Shown: piece after piece, positions 23,671 to 40,620 of the stretch
How the letters are laid out: every line of letters starts with the position of its first letter
Numbering within the stretch: the first letter of the stretch is position 1
DNA from: Dermacentor variabilis
Lineage: Eukaryota; Arthropoda; Arachnida; Ixodida; Ixodidae
Reading direction: 5' to 3'
Assembly (NCBI RefSeq): GCF_050947875.1
Contig: NC_134574.1
Coordinates: 150,125,434 to 150,189,433 of the forward strand
DNA: 64,000 nt
Position numbers and translations under genes: made by a program
The notes under the pieces: generated by a model
The model's input: only the letters and a program-made list of their open reading frames with translations
Database searches by the model: none
Told to the model about the DNA's origin: nothing

Positions 23671-24322
23671 ATAGAGGAAACGTTATCTAAAGGGAAGAGG
23701 ATACCTAAAAATCAAGTAAAGGTATCATCGCTTACATCTAAGGTATTAGGTATGAAGAGGAGCTCAAAACAAAATCAAGGCGCTTCAGCAAAGAACAAAC
23801 ATGCTTCGAGAGACCAGAAATATAGCCCTGGAATATGTTATAGCATACATAAGTTATTGTGCATGTCATCGTAGGATAGACGGGAATCGCGACACGACGG
23901 GTCGCACATATTTGCGCATTCCTCGAATCGCAAAGCGAAGAAAAGCTTTTTTTTTTCTCTCTCTCTCTCTACGCGCATACATTCCGCATAGGCTCGCAAA
24001 ATATTTCGGCCGCTCAACCAAAAGAACGTGTCGTATCAGAGAAGCGCCGTTCGCTATACGGCGCCTATTCGCTTTACCCGCTTCAAAGCCCGTTTCCTTT
24101 TCTTTTTTTTTTTTCGCCATCCTCGCCTCCTCGCTTCTCCCACCTGAAACAACCGTGAACCAACCTGGCACGCACTACGCGTCACTCGCACTTACGCGAG
24201 CCGGGCAGGAAAGTCAGAAGCGATTTGTTCGCGGGAGCGTAGATCAAAGGCGGCGCGAGCGAACTCCAAACGTGGGAGTATAATGCGTTCGCGTGGCTCG
24301 AAGCCAACGTGGGTTCCGCGTC
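23671..24322. other. No gene recognised
   Basis: A 160-codon plus frame (23801-24283) crosses poly-T and TC tracts and has no domain. Confidence 0.4.
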
Positions 24323-25360
24323 GCGCCGGTAACGTTCGCCGCTCGTCTGCTACGCAAATGTGAATTCGGGACGCTTTGTTTCCGTTCAGGCGGTATATCA
24401 CTCGCATTCTCCGCACGTTCTTTCACGCTCCTCGGCCCTTGTCGCTTTCTTTCCTTGTCCCTATGTACCCTATTACCATTTATCCCTGGACACTTTACCC
24501 GACTGGGAAAACTACACCTTTTCCCTGCTACATCTTTTCGCGATGCACCCCCCCCCCCCCCCTAGGCGCTACTTTCTGCGCCGGTAACATTCGCCGCTCG
24601 GGTTGTGTAGAAATCGGGATTCGGGAAGCGTCGCATCAACACCTCTGCTGGTCCACGTTGCATTGTCTTCGTGCTCTTTTGTGTTATTTGATTTCAACCT
24701 TATCCCCATGTTACCTCCTCCATCTGTCCCTATGATCTCTTACCCGTTATCCCTACTCAATTTACCTACTGGGCAAAACTACACCCTTCTCAACTGCACG
24801 TTTTCACTCCACACACTTCCCTGTACACATCCCTTCCTGCGCCGGTAATAATCATCGCTTATGTGTTATGGAAATCGGAATTCTGGGAGCGTTGCATCAT
24901 CGACTCTGCTGGTCGCCATTGCAATGTGTTCGTGTTGTTTTTTGTTATTTGACTTCAACCTTATGGAAATGTTGCCTCCTCTCTCGGTCACTGTGATTCT
25001 TTACCCGTTGTCCCTAAACACTTTACCAACTGAGAAGACTACACCCGTTTCCTACTACATCTTTTCACGCTACACACTGCACTCTACAAATCCCTTTCCG
25101 CGTCAGTAACGTTCACCGCTCGTGCGTTGCTGAAATTTGAATTCGGGAAGAGCCGTATCTACCCCAACAGCCCTGCCGGACTTCAATATATTTTCCCTAT
25201 CTTCTTTTGTGGTTCAGTGAATTCACTCCCATCCCACGCTGCCTTCCCATGCTTTGTTTCAGTACTCCAGTTGCCCTTTATCCTTTGACCATGCATACTC
25301 TACTAAACTTTTTTCACACTGCGCACTGCACAATAGGCACTTTCTCCTTCCTCCTCCCTA
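24323..25360 (+). repeat. About 261-bp satellite, three good units plus a decayed fourth
   Basis: A landmark GCGCCGGTAAYNTTCRCCGC recurs at 24323, 24578, 24839 and 25100, i.e. spacings 255, 261 and 261 bp, all multiples of three. Between landmarks, shared blocks keep their order: GGAAATCGG/GGAATTCGGGA, GCGTCGCATCA, TTCGTGYTSTTTTTTG, TTATTTGAYTTCAACCTTAT, TACCCGTTRTCCCTA and TTTACC.ACTG.G.A.ACTACACC. Open frames at 24360-24587, 24603-24848 and 24861-25109 lie in one phase and all stop at the TAA inside the landmark. The strand is strongly pyrimidine-rich. A fourth unit after 25100 is diverged. The frames could be an accident of a period divisible by three. Confidence 0.8.
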
Positions 25361-26574
25361 AACCCTTCACATTTTTCGTACCCTCTTACCCGCTTTTTCC
25401 TTTATACCTTTTGACTGTAATTTCAGCCTTTCCAATGCACCCTTTAGAAGTCGTTCCTGCACCGTTAGCCATAACTTGCTGCACCATTTGCGGCTGCATC
25501 CTTTGTCCCTATTACCCTTACCATTTTTCATTTGCCAGTACAACTTTTACCCTTTATCATGCTTTCCCACGACTTTTATACTCGGCAGCTTTGCACTTCA
25601 CACTTAATCATTTGTTTTTTAACCATCGGCTGTCACATGCGTTACGCTTTTTGGCTACAATATTGCTTTTTTCCATGCGTTGTTTTCTCTGTGTTCGAAC
25701 CACCTATACACTTTGTTCTATTATCTTTGCCCTTTACGCCCTTTATTGTTTCTTCCTTCCCGCTTTGTCACACATCCGTTACTCGTTTCTCCCGGATCCC
25801 TTTGCCCCTAGGTTTCTTACCATTTGTCTCTAAAGCAACAAATCTTTTACCACGAACTTTACACTTCGCCTATTGTTGTTTATCCTGCGCACATTACAAT
25901 TTGCCCCCCTTAGCAGTCATCAATACAGTGTTTACCTTGTTTACATTTGCCCTTTATTCCCATTCTATTTACTGCCCTTTTACTCATCGTACATACACCA
26001 GCATACCTTGGTTTCTTCATCCTTTTTTCCTGAAACAGGGGAGCTGCCATCAGTGCTCCTTTTAAAAATGGCCTCGTGGTATTTCGCCTCGCCTGTGACA
26101 TCATTTTCCTTCATTTTTGTTTTGAATAAGTTATTCCAAGTTTTCTCCTCCCTACGACCCTTATAGCCCTGACACGTTTCTTCAGGTCTTTGCTTGTTTT
26201 TCTTCCTTGTATTGCCCGCCTCTCTCTTGCCTATTTTTATTGTTACCGCAGAACGGCAAAGCGCCATACCAAGTATTCGAACAAAAATACTTTATTTTTT
26301 GTTTTTGCTTCACCAGTATCACTTATTCGTTCTGCGTATACATCTCCCCAAATTTCGGCAGAAGTTTTCGAAAAAGGTGTTGTCAAAATTAAGGAAGAGT
26401 TCTGCGTCACAATAACGTGTTCTTTCTTTTTCAGATCCGCTCTCGAAAAACAACAGTTTATATGTTATACTTCAGTGTAAAACTGTCACGTACAAATGTA
26501 GTAACTTACTAACCACTATTATCTTCAGTATGACTGCTTCACAACTCTTACGAACCTCCTGCTCCTCCGCGTCC

Positions 26575-26575
<1 letters not shown>
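25361..26575. other. Pyrimidine-rich sequence, probably decayed satellite
   Basis: Continues the C+T-rich bias of the satellite to about 26.0 kb, with recurring CCCTTTA, TTTACCC and CTTCACAC motifs but no clear unit. One faint landmark-like match (CTGCACCGTTAGCCATAACT) is at about 25458. Hydrophobic frames of 208 and 177 codons (25207-25833, 25532-26065) come from this composition and are not called as genes. Confidence 0.45.
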
Positions 26576-26614
<39 letters not shown>

Positions 26615-26850
26615 GCCTGTTTTATGTCCACTGCAGGACGAAGGCCTCTCTCCCTGTGATCTCCAATTACCCCCGTCCTGCGCCGACCGATTCCAACTAG
26701 CGCCCGCGAATTTCCAAATTTCATCGCTCCACCGCCGTCCTCGACTGCGTTTCCCTTCTCTTGGTACCCATTCTGTAACCCTAATGGCCGAGTGGTTATC
26801 TAACCGTGGCATTACATGACCAGCCCAGCTCCATTACTCTTAACCTTACT
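26576..26850 (-). mobile_element. RTE-type LINE 3' end
   Basis: On the minus strand a frame reads WSWAGHVM, then about 65 residues with TEWVPREGKRSRGRRW, EIWKFAGASW, AQDGGNWR and a stop after GHKTG. This is the usual C-terminal tail of RTE/BovB-like LINE ORFs in arthropods ('GRP..RW.DDI.K.AG..W...AQDR..W'). After the stop comes a (ATG)n tail on the minus strand, seen as (ATC)n on the plus strand at 26576-26612. Only the last tenth or so of an element remains. Confidence 0.75.
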
Positions 26851-30033
<3,183 letters not shown>

Positions 30034-30310
30034 ATCATCATCGTCATTATAATCATCATCATCATCATTATCGCCGTCGTCGTCGTTGTCCGCATCAGTA
30101 GCAGCCTATTTTTATGCCCACTGCAGGACGAAGGCCTCTCCCTGCGGCCTCCAAAGTGGCCTTGTCTTGCGCTAGCGAGCTCCAACTTGCGCACGCAAAT
30201 TTCCTCATTTCATCACCCCTACCCATCTTCTGCCGTCCTCGAGTGCGCTTCCCTTCCCGTGGCATCCACTGTGTAAATCTAATGGTCCGTCGGTTATCTA
30301 TCCTACGCAT
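30034..30310 (-). mobile_element. RTE-type LINE 3' end, copy 2
   Basis: Same family as 26576-26850. On the minus strand it reads RRIDNR, TQWMPREGKRTRGR, EMRKFACASW and LAQDKAT, then frameshifts, with the shared plus-strand text CCACTGCAGGACGAAGGCC. The tail is a degenerate (ATC)n on the plus strand at 30034-30075. More decayed than copy 1. Confidence 0.7.
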
Positions 30311-30718
30311 GAGGATATATGAGGCAGTTAGTCAACGAAATTTACAACAGAACTCGATATTTTTTTTTCTGAGGTGTGTGAAGTTATAGGCTAACTTAGG
30401 ATGTTGAAAGTAGCCCATCTCTATTGCCTACGCAGTAAGCCTTCATCAAAGGGGAATAGCGTGACGACACGATGACCTGCGGTTCCTGGGCCCTTTGGGC
30501 ACAAAGGCCACACCAACCGCAAAGACGTCAGAAGCTCCGCCCCTCTTTGCGCACTAGAGGCGCATAGCTACCGCGCAATTAGAATGCACCTTGTCTGGAG
30601 GCGCGCGCTCATTTGTACATTTTTAAAATTTCTTATTTAACATACCCTCGGGGACATTACGTCATTATAGGGGGGATTGGCTACAAGCAGCAAACTGGAG
30701 TTAACAAAGCGAAATAAC
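30311..30718. other. No gene recognised
   Basis: No recognisable feature. Confidence 0.45.
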
Positions 30719-30874
<156 letters not shown>

Positions 30875-30969
30875 CGAACAACAAAAAGGAAATGGTGCAC
30901 CTAGACCTACAAAGTTAGCTATGGCGTTCGTTAGTACAAGTTCAGCGATGTGAAGAAAACGGTTCCTAG

Positions 30970-31925
30970 TTATACAGTGCCAGCTATGACGTTCGTGAAT
31001 AACTGGTGATCTGCTATAGTAGCCATCGAGGGTGGAAAGCGACTCCACTCATTAAAAGTGGGTGGTACAAATAGCTGTAAGAAAGCGTTGGATCTGCATA
31101 ATGGAATGCCGCCTTTATGGATGTGATCTAGTCTCTGCAATATATACGGAGGCGGAGAAATAAGTTTGTTGCTTAACAGCGGGTGATGGAATAACTTATG
31201 AGAAAGGCACAGACGGAACAATTTGCGACGTAAGCATGGTAAGTTAAGGCTAGATTTCATGGCACTAATACTAGTGATAGTTAGAAGAATGAAACTAGCA
31301 CAGTTATTCTCAACCATTTCCAATGAGTGCGTTAGGTTTATTTGAGCTGCATCTCAGATTGAAGCAGCATAATCAAGTTTGGGTCGTATTAGAATTTTAT
31401 AGGGGATTAATTTTAAGGAAGAAGGTGCTTTGGAAAAGCTGCGTCGTAAGTTATTATATGTGCGCTGTGAATATTCCAAGCGAGATCAGACGTGATGTGA
31501 CGACCAAGATACTTGTAAGTTCTTAGCATATCTAAGGAAGTGTTGTTAAAGGAGTACACCGGTAGTTCACAGGTAATTTTAGACAGACGCATGAATTTAC
31601 ACTGGTTAACATTTAACTCCGTTAACCATGAATTGCACTACGCAATAACCGCGTTGAGGTCAGCTTGAAGCATGGTTACATCATCATTGCAAGTTGTTTC
31701 GGTGTGAATTACACAGTCTCCAGCAAATAGGAGAACTTGAGGAGAAACACAGAAAGCTAAGTCGTTATTATAAACGAGAAATAGGAGAGCTCCAAGCACG
31801 GAGCCCTGTTTGAAACCATGATTGTACACCAAGCGCTGCTCGCAACTCTCCACAACTAATATGCTCCTGCTCTCGGATCGCAAACATGCCTCGACCAAAG
31901 AAGGTGATCGTTGCTTCCACGTCAT
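30970..31925 (-). pseudogene. CR1-type LINE reverse transcriptase, C-terminal half, decayed
   Basis: A run of minus-strand segments matches the order of a CR1-clade reverse transcriptase. First comes FKQGSVLGALLFLVYNNDL (the usual form is GVPQGSVLGPLLFLIYINDL), then LLFAGDCVIHTE, LQADLNAVIA and a stop where W is expected, and NSWLTELNVNQCKFM. These are followed by YKYLGRHITSDLAWN, FSKAPSSLKLIPYKILIRP and KLDYAASI with a stop. Last are LEMVENNCASFIL, SSLNLPCLRRKLFRLCLSHK, SPPPYILQRLDHIHKGGIP and [13 protein letters not shown]. The catalytic FADD box reads FAGD, so one of the two catalytic Asp residues is lost. At least two frameshifts and several stops are present. The 5' part (endonuclease, fingers) is missing. 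It once supplied target-primed reverse transcription; it is now dead. Confidence 0.85.
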
Positions 31926-33040
<1,115 letters not shown>

Positions 33041-33244
33041 CACATACATACATACATACATACATACATACATACATACATACATACATACATACATACA
33101 TACATACATACATACATACATACATACATACATACATACATACATACATACATACACATACATACATACATACATACATACATACATACATACATACATA
33201 CATACATACATACATACATACATACATACATACATACATACATA
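33041..33244. repeat. (CATA)n microsatellite
   Basis: About 50 units of CATA with a single CATACACATA slip near 33155. It produces frames of repeated CMYV on the minus strand. Confidence 0.98.
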
Positions 33245-34112
33245 GCAAGCTCTACCGCGTACGGCCGCGCGCAGACTGAATCAGCATCCATGAATAACAC
33301 GCATTTCGAAGGCGAACGAAGCAGAGAAAGAAAGAAAAGTGTCGCCGCTCAATCCCGCGAATCTCATGCACAATGCACGATCCACGCAGCTTTTCGCGAG
33401 AAGAGCGATCGACACCAGCCTCGAAACGGCGGCTGCGAGAGCCCGCGTTTGAAAGCCGAGGTCCCGACTGATCCAACCCATACAAACGCGTCCGCACAAG
33501 TGCGTATACGTATATATATATGTGTGTGTGTACGTGTATATATGTATACGTGTATATGCATACGAATATGCGCATGTCAGTTCGGCGTGTTGCACATCGC
33601 GTCGAAAGAGCGCGGGCTGCAGTGAGGGCGCGAGCCGAGACGATATCGCCAGTGTGACGACCCCTGCGTGAATTCTGCAAGAGATTCTGCCGCCTCGAGA
33701 GAATGTCGAATAAGGCATCGGTTTCGCAAAGCGCGGGAGGTACAAGCGTTTCAGCCGAACGCCGGTGCTTCGGTGGCGCGATCGAGCGACGAGGTAATCG
33801 AAGTGACAAAAACAAAAACGGAAAATAAGTCTGATGTATATGCGCCATACAGGGGAAGAATTGCAACACGTGGAGTTGAAGGCCGAATTCACCATTTTCT
33901 ACGTACGCCTCGAGTCCGCATTATACGTCGTGGTGCCTGACGTTCACCACGAGTGATAACTTGGATAGCCGACACGAGAAACTACGAGTCACGCGAGAGC
34001 TCCATGTACTATAAACACAGCACCTTCTGTTAAAGCGCACGTTTTCGAATTTTTGTACGCAACCGTCACTCTTCGCCCCTATAACATGCCAATATACCCT
34101 AAGCTGTCTTCA
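33245..34112. other. No gene recognised; GC-rich with overlapping frames
   Basis: CpG-rich DNA in which two minus frames of about 200 codons overlap (33252-33869, 33281-33895). A degenerate TATA/TGTG tract at 33510-33560 is read through in both. Frames this long in two phases at once point to composition rather than coding. Confidence 0.4.
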
Positions 34113-34310
34113 TCATGATCATCGTGATGAGTCAAATGAATATCTGCTGCAGGACGACGGAATGTCCCTGCGATCGCCAAATGTCCACATGTCTGCGAAT
34201 TTCCTAATCTTGTACCACCTGGGTCTCTGCCATTCCCAACCAGGTTAGCCTTCTCTTGGCGCCCATTCTGTAACTCTCTGTGGACCACCGGTTATCAGCT
34301 CTACGCATTA
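34113..34310 (-). mobile_element. RTE-type LINE 3' end, copy 3, heavily decayed
   Basis: The plus-strand order GCTGCAGGACGACGGAATGT, TCTGCGAATTTCCTAAT, TTCTCTTGGCGCCCATTCTGT and GGTTATC follows copies 1 and 2. The tail is a short degenerate ATC tract (34113-34133). Orientation is the same as the other two copies. Confidence 0.6.
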
Positions 34311-35749
34311 CATGTGCCATCTATTTATATTTCTTCCTCGTTCGCTCTATAATGCACACCGCTGCGTTCCCGCCTCTTAACGTTGCTGCTATCTTTTCTC
34401 TTCGCTCGTAGCGGTGTCCTTAGCTTCTTCTGAAGCTTCTTCGTCATTCGTCATTGAAGTGCCAGACAGATAGGTTAGTACTGATAGAATCCGCTGCTAC
34501 GTTTCTTTCTTTTTTTTAAGATTGTGGATTACTAAGCGACGCATATCCTACACAAGTACCAAAATATGCTAGTTTGTTCCTTTAGTAAATAACAAGCGTA
34601 ACATTTATATCAATAGAGTCCTATAAAAGCGAGAAGCCATCGCGATGTGAGGGCGATCAGTGAACCGCGCCGCAAACTCTGGTATCTCGAGGGGACACGC
34701 CTTGTACGCTGCCAAGACGCCCCAACTCAGTCTCACTGCTCTCCTATCAGCTGCTCACGTGGACTTCACAAAGGTTCGGCGTGCAGCCGTGGAAGTAGTG
34801 GTTCGCTGTGCGAAACGGTGACGCGGCTGAATGTATGTGCGGCAGTGGCGGCGATAATATACAGCACCAGATCAGCCGCCCTGCGGGGAGTTGAGAGGTC
34901 AGGGTTGATACAGATTCATAAATTCTACCGGACGTCCAAAACGGATCGAGTATATTGCGACACACAGTTAAGCGTATAGGCACACAAGGATAACGACCAC
35001 GACCCAGCAGTGTCTGCATCAAACGCGCTGCAACGCCAATGGGTCGTGCGCCAAACATGGAGGCAATCATGTGTTCCGGATCTTGCGATCGCTTTCAGCG
35101 CCTGCAGTGCGCAAAAGCATGGCCTTCGAGATATGCAGCTGCTACTCCGAGGAATGAAGCTCTCGCTAGGGGATGCGATTTGGGCGCAACCTAATTTTAT
35201 TCTGCAAATTTCCTTTGCGATTCAGGTCCCCTATGGCTACTAGGCTTGAAGGAATGAAACACTCTTGTCCAGTTTCAAGAATGCGAGTACAAATTTGCGG
35301 ACTGTTTCGTCTGCTTCTTAAGCGTCCTTTCTTCTTATTTAGCGTTCTTTCAAACTGTGGAGGAATCCGTCACCTGCTCTACGTATGCCCTAGCTTGACG
35401 CGGTAATGTCGAATCTTATTCTTCATGTACTTGATGCACGCAACGGGCTTCCGAATGATTTCAACGAATTCATGGGTTTAGTCGGTGTACATTTCTGTGA
35501 TTCATTATTCATTTATTTAATTTATTGATTTATTCACGACGCCTAAAGGCCCACAGATATGGGCATTACATGGCGGGAGAGGGAAGGGAACAAACCGATC
35601 CCACTTATCACTTAGATACATTATTATACAATGAGTTGTACTGTATATCGCCAACAAAACCTTGACTATGAAGATGAATCCGAGCCTTAGCCATGGCTAT
35701 TGTGATTCAAATGTGTCTCGTCGTTTGGCGTAACACTTACATATATATA
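34311..35749. other. No gene recognised
   Basis: At 35505-35640 a TTTATT-rich tract followed by GCCTAAAGGCCCACAGATATGGGC and GGGAGAGGGAAGGG resembles an inverted LINE 3' end, but no coding part is attached. Otherwise nothing identified. Confidence 0.4.
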
Positions 35750-35849
35750 GTCATATCATAAGAAGCCAACAATCGCCGACACCAAGGACAACATAGGGGA
35801 AATTACTTGTGCTTAATAAATGAAATAAAGAAACGATAAAATAATAACT

Positions 35850-35922
35850 TGCTGCAGGTGGGAACCGAACCCACAACCTTCGCATTTCGCGTGCGATGCT
35901 CTACCGATTGAGCTACCGCGAC
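35850..35922 (-). pseudogene. tRNA-like sequence, left arm
   Basis: On the minus strand, 73 nt fold as a cloverleaf: D arm GCTC...GAGC, anticodon stem TCGCA/TGCGA, T arm GTGGG TTCGGTT CCCAC, discriminator A. The loop is CGCGAAA, putting CGA at the anticodon site with G instead of the near-universal U33. There is no long variable arm, so it is not a normal tRNA-Ser(CGA). The acceptor stem has mismatches. Probably a tRNA-derived pol III promoter, not a working tRNA. Confidence 0.75.
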
Positions 35923-36281
35923 GCCGTTTTCCCATCCACTTTCTTGGGTATTTATGTGCCCTATAGTGGAACCCTGGGAGTGTTAGCCAGCGCCACCACT
36001 CACAGACCTTGGCGGCGGAAATAAATAATATTATGCAATAATAATTATACCGTTTATTACATAACGAGGGTTTCGAATCCGGCAACATTGATGCCTTCAG
36101 GTAGCATGTGTGGGTTTATTGACCAGTCGCCTTCACCCAAAAAGATCACGTTCTCGTGACGCCTGCGGCAAAAAGGACATTCCACGTCCGCCGCCAAGGT
36201 CTGTGAGCGGTGGCGCTGGCTAACACTCCCAGGATTCTACTAGGACACATAAATACCCAAGAAAGTGGATGGGAAATCAGC

Positions 36282-36354
36282 GCCGCGGTAGCCTAATTGG
36301 TAGAGCATCGCACGCGAAATGCGAAGGTTGTGGGTTCGGTTCACACCTGCGGCA
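36282..36354 (+). pseudogene. tRNA-like sequence, right arm
   Basis: 73 nt with a nearly complete acceptor stem (GCCGCGG/CTGCGGC with one G-T pair) and the same anticodon arm and CGCGAAA loop as the left copy. The D arm is damaged (GCCT instead of GCTC) and the T stem reads GTGGG/CACAC with a mismatch. Automatic tRNA callers could report either copy as a tRNA. Confidence 0.75.
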
Positions 36355-36521
36355 AGTTGTTTTTTACATCCACTTTATTTTCCATTATATTTATCGTTTC
36401 TTTATTTCATTTATAAAGCACAAGTAATTTCACCTATGTTGTCCTTGGTGTCAGTGTTTCTTGGCTTCTTATGATGTGACTACTAAAAATCGGGCTCCTC
36501 GGTTAAACCCCCTTTCTTCTC

Positions 36522-37499
<978 letters not shown>

Positions 37500-40400
37500 C
37501 CACACAGTTAGCAATCAGTAAATAAACAGACAGATAGACATCCTCCTCCGTGAACCATTTGTATCGGTGACTGCATAGGCAAAATACACTGCTACAAGCA
37601 AACAACGAGGAAAGAGCTAGCCGATTTCTAAACAAGACGATTTCTAGACGACCATACTGTACCGAGGTTATAGCCAGGAAAGAAACCGAGCCTGTTTTGT
37701 TTGGATCGTTTTTGTCGTGTATCTGCGTTTTGCCGATGATTGCAAGCTTTTACGTATTCTTATAAAAGACTTTGTCGGTTCTAAGCCTACCTTTTGAGGC
37801 CCTGCAGCCCCATATTGTCTTACTTCGTTTTACTGTTTTGACCACTTCTGCAATAGCCCCAGTTTATGCAGCTGCAGTAAGTACAAATAATACTATATAA
37901 AAGAAAGACGACCAAGCACGTTTTGGCTACACAAACCGCAATGCTCGTAATTCTGCAGTAGCCATGACAAAATTGACTACACAAAATAAGAGCATAACAA
38001 CTTTGTAACTTTGTAGAAGAAACGGTGCTCTAAACTTGGGTTAGCGATCGACGTTTACTAAACGCAATATTGAAGAAGGACACGATCACTCTTTTTTTTT
38101 TTCAATTGGAAACAAAGCGATACCGAGGCAGCGACGGACAACCAACCTCGTTTCTCGACAAATAGTGAAATGCGTGACCGGAGCGATCCCCAGTAACCGA
38201 ATCAAAGTTCGAAACCTCTTCTTTTAGAGAAAGATGAAAACGTCGATCACGGAAATAAAAATGGGAAGCGCTGGTCGAGGGAAACCGATTCGAACACGGA
38301 AATAACCGTAAGTTTAATAGATATGTCATTGAAATCGAAAGGAGAAGGGTAAAAAAGAAAAAAATAGAGAGATAAACAATGAAGGAAAGCAATAAGGTAT
38401 CTTAGGTTAAAAAAGGCATAAAGCGACTTCCGGCCTTTTGTTGTACTGCAAATACACGGCGATCGGAAGAGACAGTACAGGGCCATTCCGGCACCCACTT
38501 TTATGCGGGAAGGGGCATTTCTATGACTTATTTTCCTTAATTTTTCCTTCCTTACTTCCGTCCTACCTCCTACTTTTCTACCAAATTTTGACAGCGGTGA
38601 AACGAGGTGCGGAGAACTTGTTCAAGAACAAAAAAAAAAAAAACAAAGAAAGGGGGGGCGGAAGGAGGAAAAAAGACGTGAAAATTAGAATTTAGAGAAA
38701 CGTGGGTTGTTGCGAACTTCGCTTCACGTTCCATTCGCTTGGTCTTTGGTTCGCTTTTTTTTTATTTATTACTCAATCTCATCAATTCCGTGCACTGCAG
38801 CGAAGACTGGAAGGCTCGTCTGAGCCAATAAGTAGCGAGAGCCGCGACCGCGTGTTCCACTTAGGGTGGGGAGGAGGAAGTGGAGGAGCAATTGCGCACT
38901 GCACGCTACTAATCCTTGCGTGTGAAGTTTTTGTTCAGTAGGACGTCATTCGGAGGGCGGTGCAGGAAAGACCTCTTACCAGTGTAGTTTTCTGTTTGGC
39001 TGACGCGACCCATAGCATTCGACGCACTGCGCCAGACTTGAGTGAGTTGCGGTAGATACGGCTGATTTGACTCACTATACAAGGCCTCAGGCCATCACGG
39101 GAGCTTCTTCGCTTCTGCAGGATTTCGGGTTTCCATTCTGCTCTGTACTGTATCTTACTAAGTTCTTAAGAGTGATTCAAACAATAACGCATAAATTCCT
39201 AGAGGATTCTGCCCGGTGACATGACTTATAGAAAGACGAATATAAGGGCTGAGCGTATTTATTTTATTTTGTTAGGTCTTGAAGAACGTAGTCACTGTAG
39301 TATATTTGCTGGGGGTTTCCAGAAATTCGCAAGGCCAGCGTATACAAATCACGATTATAGGGTGCAGCTTCCTCGGCGAGCTTTCCTTTTTAAATCAACG
39401 TGCAAAGTGACCATAGCGACACTAGCCATAAAAACAATGAAAGAAAGAAAGCAAAGAAAAAGGTGCAACCCGCTCGATCACCACCCCCGAAAACTCACTC
39501 CGCCTACAGGGAGCACGAGTGTGACGACATTTGTCGCGGAGATTTGAGACCTTCTGTAGCGACAAATTTCGCTTCCTGCTGCAGGCAGCCATACTCCCGA
39601 ACTTGAACGACCTTCTGTAGTGCGATACTTAAGGAAACGTGCTCTTTATGTTGCTTCCTTCGTACTAAACAAGGAGTGTCAACTCTCTCCGTAGTCAAGA
39701 AGGGGCGTACACTTTCTTCGCACTAAAGATAAGAAACTAAAAATGTAGCGAGCAGACAGAACAACGTCTGCAGCGAAAGCAACGACGACGACGACGACCA
39801 CAAAATCCAACGACAAGGCCAACAATGGGTGCACATTACGTTCTAATGAATACGGATTATGCGTCTCGTGCCCACATAGCGGCAAGAGCTCGTTTCATAA
39901 ATTCTCGCTCCAAGTTGCTGTACTCGACCGACGCATAGGCATCGAGCGTCGTAGTGGAAGTATTGCAGTATTAAAAAAAAGTATTAGTAATAAATATTAA
40001 AGTACTTAAAAAAGAATTCTAAAACAAATCTTTACGAAGGAATCCTGCTACGACAGAATTGCGTGACAACTGCTATGCGGAAAGCGAACGAGAGAGAGAG
40101 AGAGAGATGCGAGGCTGGGGCATAGTAAAGAGCGGAGGAGGGGGGGGGGGGCAAACGTCGAGCAGCCCTCAAAAATCTGGGTCACCATCACTCAAGTCGC
40201 GCTGCGCGACGCGCGCGATTCGCGCTCTGTGTTCAGATAGCGCGTGGGCCTCTCCTGTGCCCGTTGTTGAGGGAGTGCGTACACCGTTTTGCTTTGAACC
40301 GTACATTAGCTAAGTCGTAAGACGGGGGCGCAAAATGGAAAAATCGCGTTTCATGTTTCGTTTCCTCTTTAGTGGATAAGCGCAAGAAGAATCAAACAAA

Positions 40401-40521
40401 CAAAAAAATGTCTCTGCGCTCCTTTTGGAGTTTTTTTGCTTCCCTATAACGAGTCGAGTGTGCATTGTAAACAGATCTCGGTGCAGCCGCGGAAGAGGAC
40501 GGAAACGGAACGCTGAAAGCC
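37500..40521. other. No gene recognised
   Basis: No coding, RNA or bounded repeat feature found. Short (GAC)n and (GA)n tracts at about 39783 and 40070, and a poly-G run near 40140. Several frames of 80-110 codons lack motifs. Confidence 0.45.
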
Positions 40522-40523
40522 GA

Positions 40524-40619
<96 letters not shown>

Positions 40620-40620
40620 A
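40522..40620. repeat. (GAAA)n microsatellite
   Basis: About 25 units, uninterrupted. Confidence 0.98.

Noticed and set aside
25207..26065. Hydrophobic 208- and 177-codon frames resembling a membrane protein
   Set aside because: Pyrimidine-rich strand gives Leu/Phe/Ser/Pro/Tyr in every phase; no conserved pattern.
33252..33895. Two overlapping minus frames of about 200 codons
   Set aside because: Different phases of GC-rich DNA with a TATA/TGTG tract read through both; no domain.
35290..35480. Possible LINE zinc-finger-like tail (CGGIRHLLYVCPSL, plus)
   Set aside because: Only a dozen residues fit and neither the preceding LRLG-type motif nor a proper 3' UTR follows.
35850..36354. Functional tRNA-Ser(CGA) genes
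   Set aside because: No U33, no long variable arm, mismatched stems in both copies, and embedded in a repeated element.
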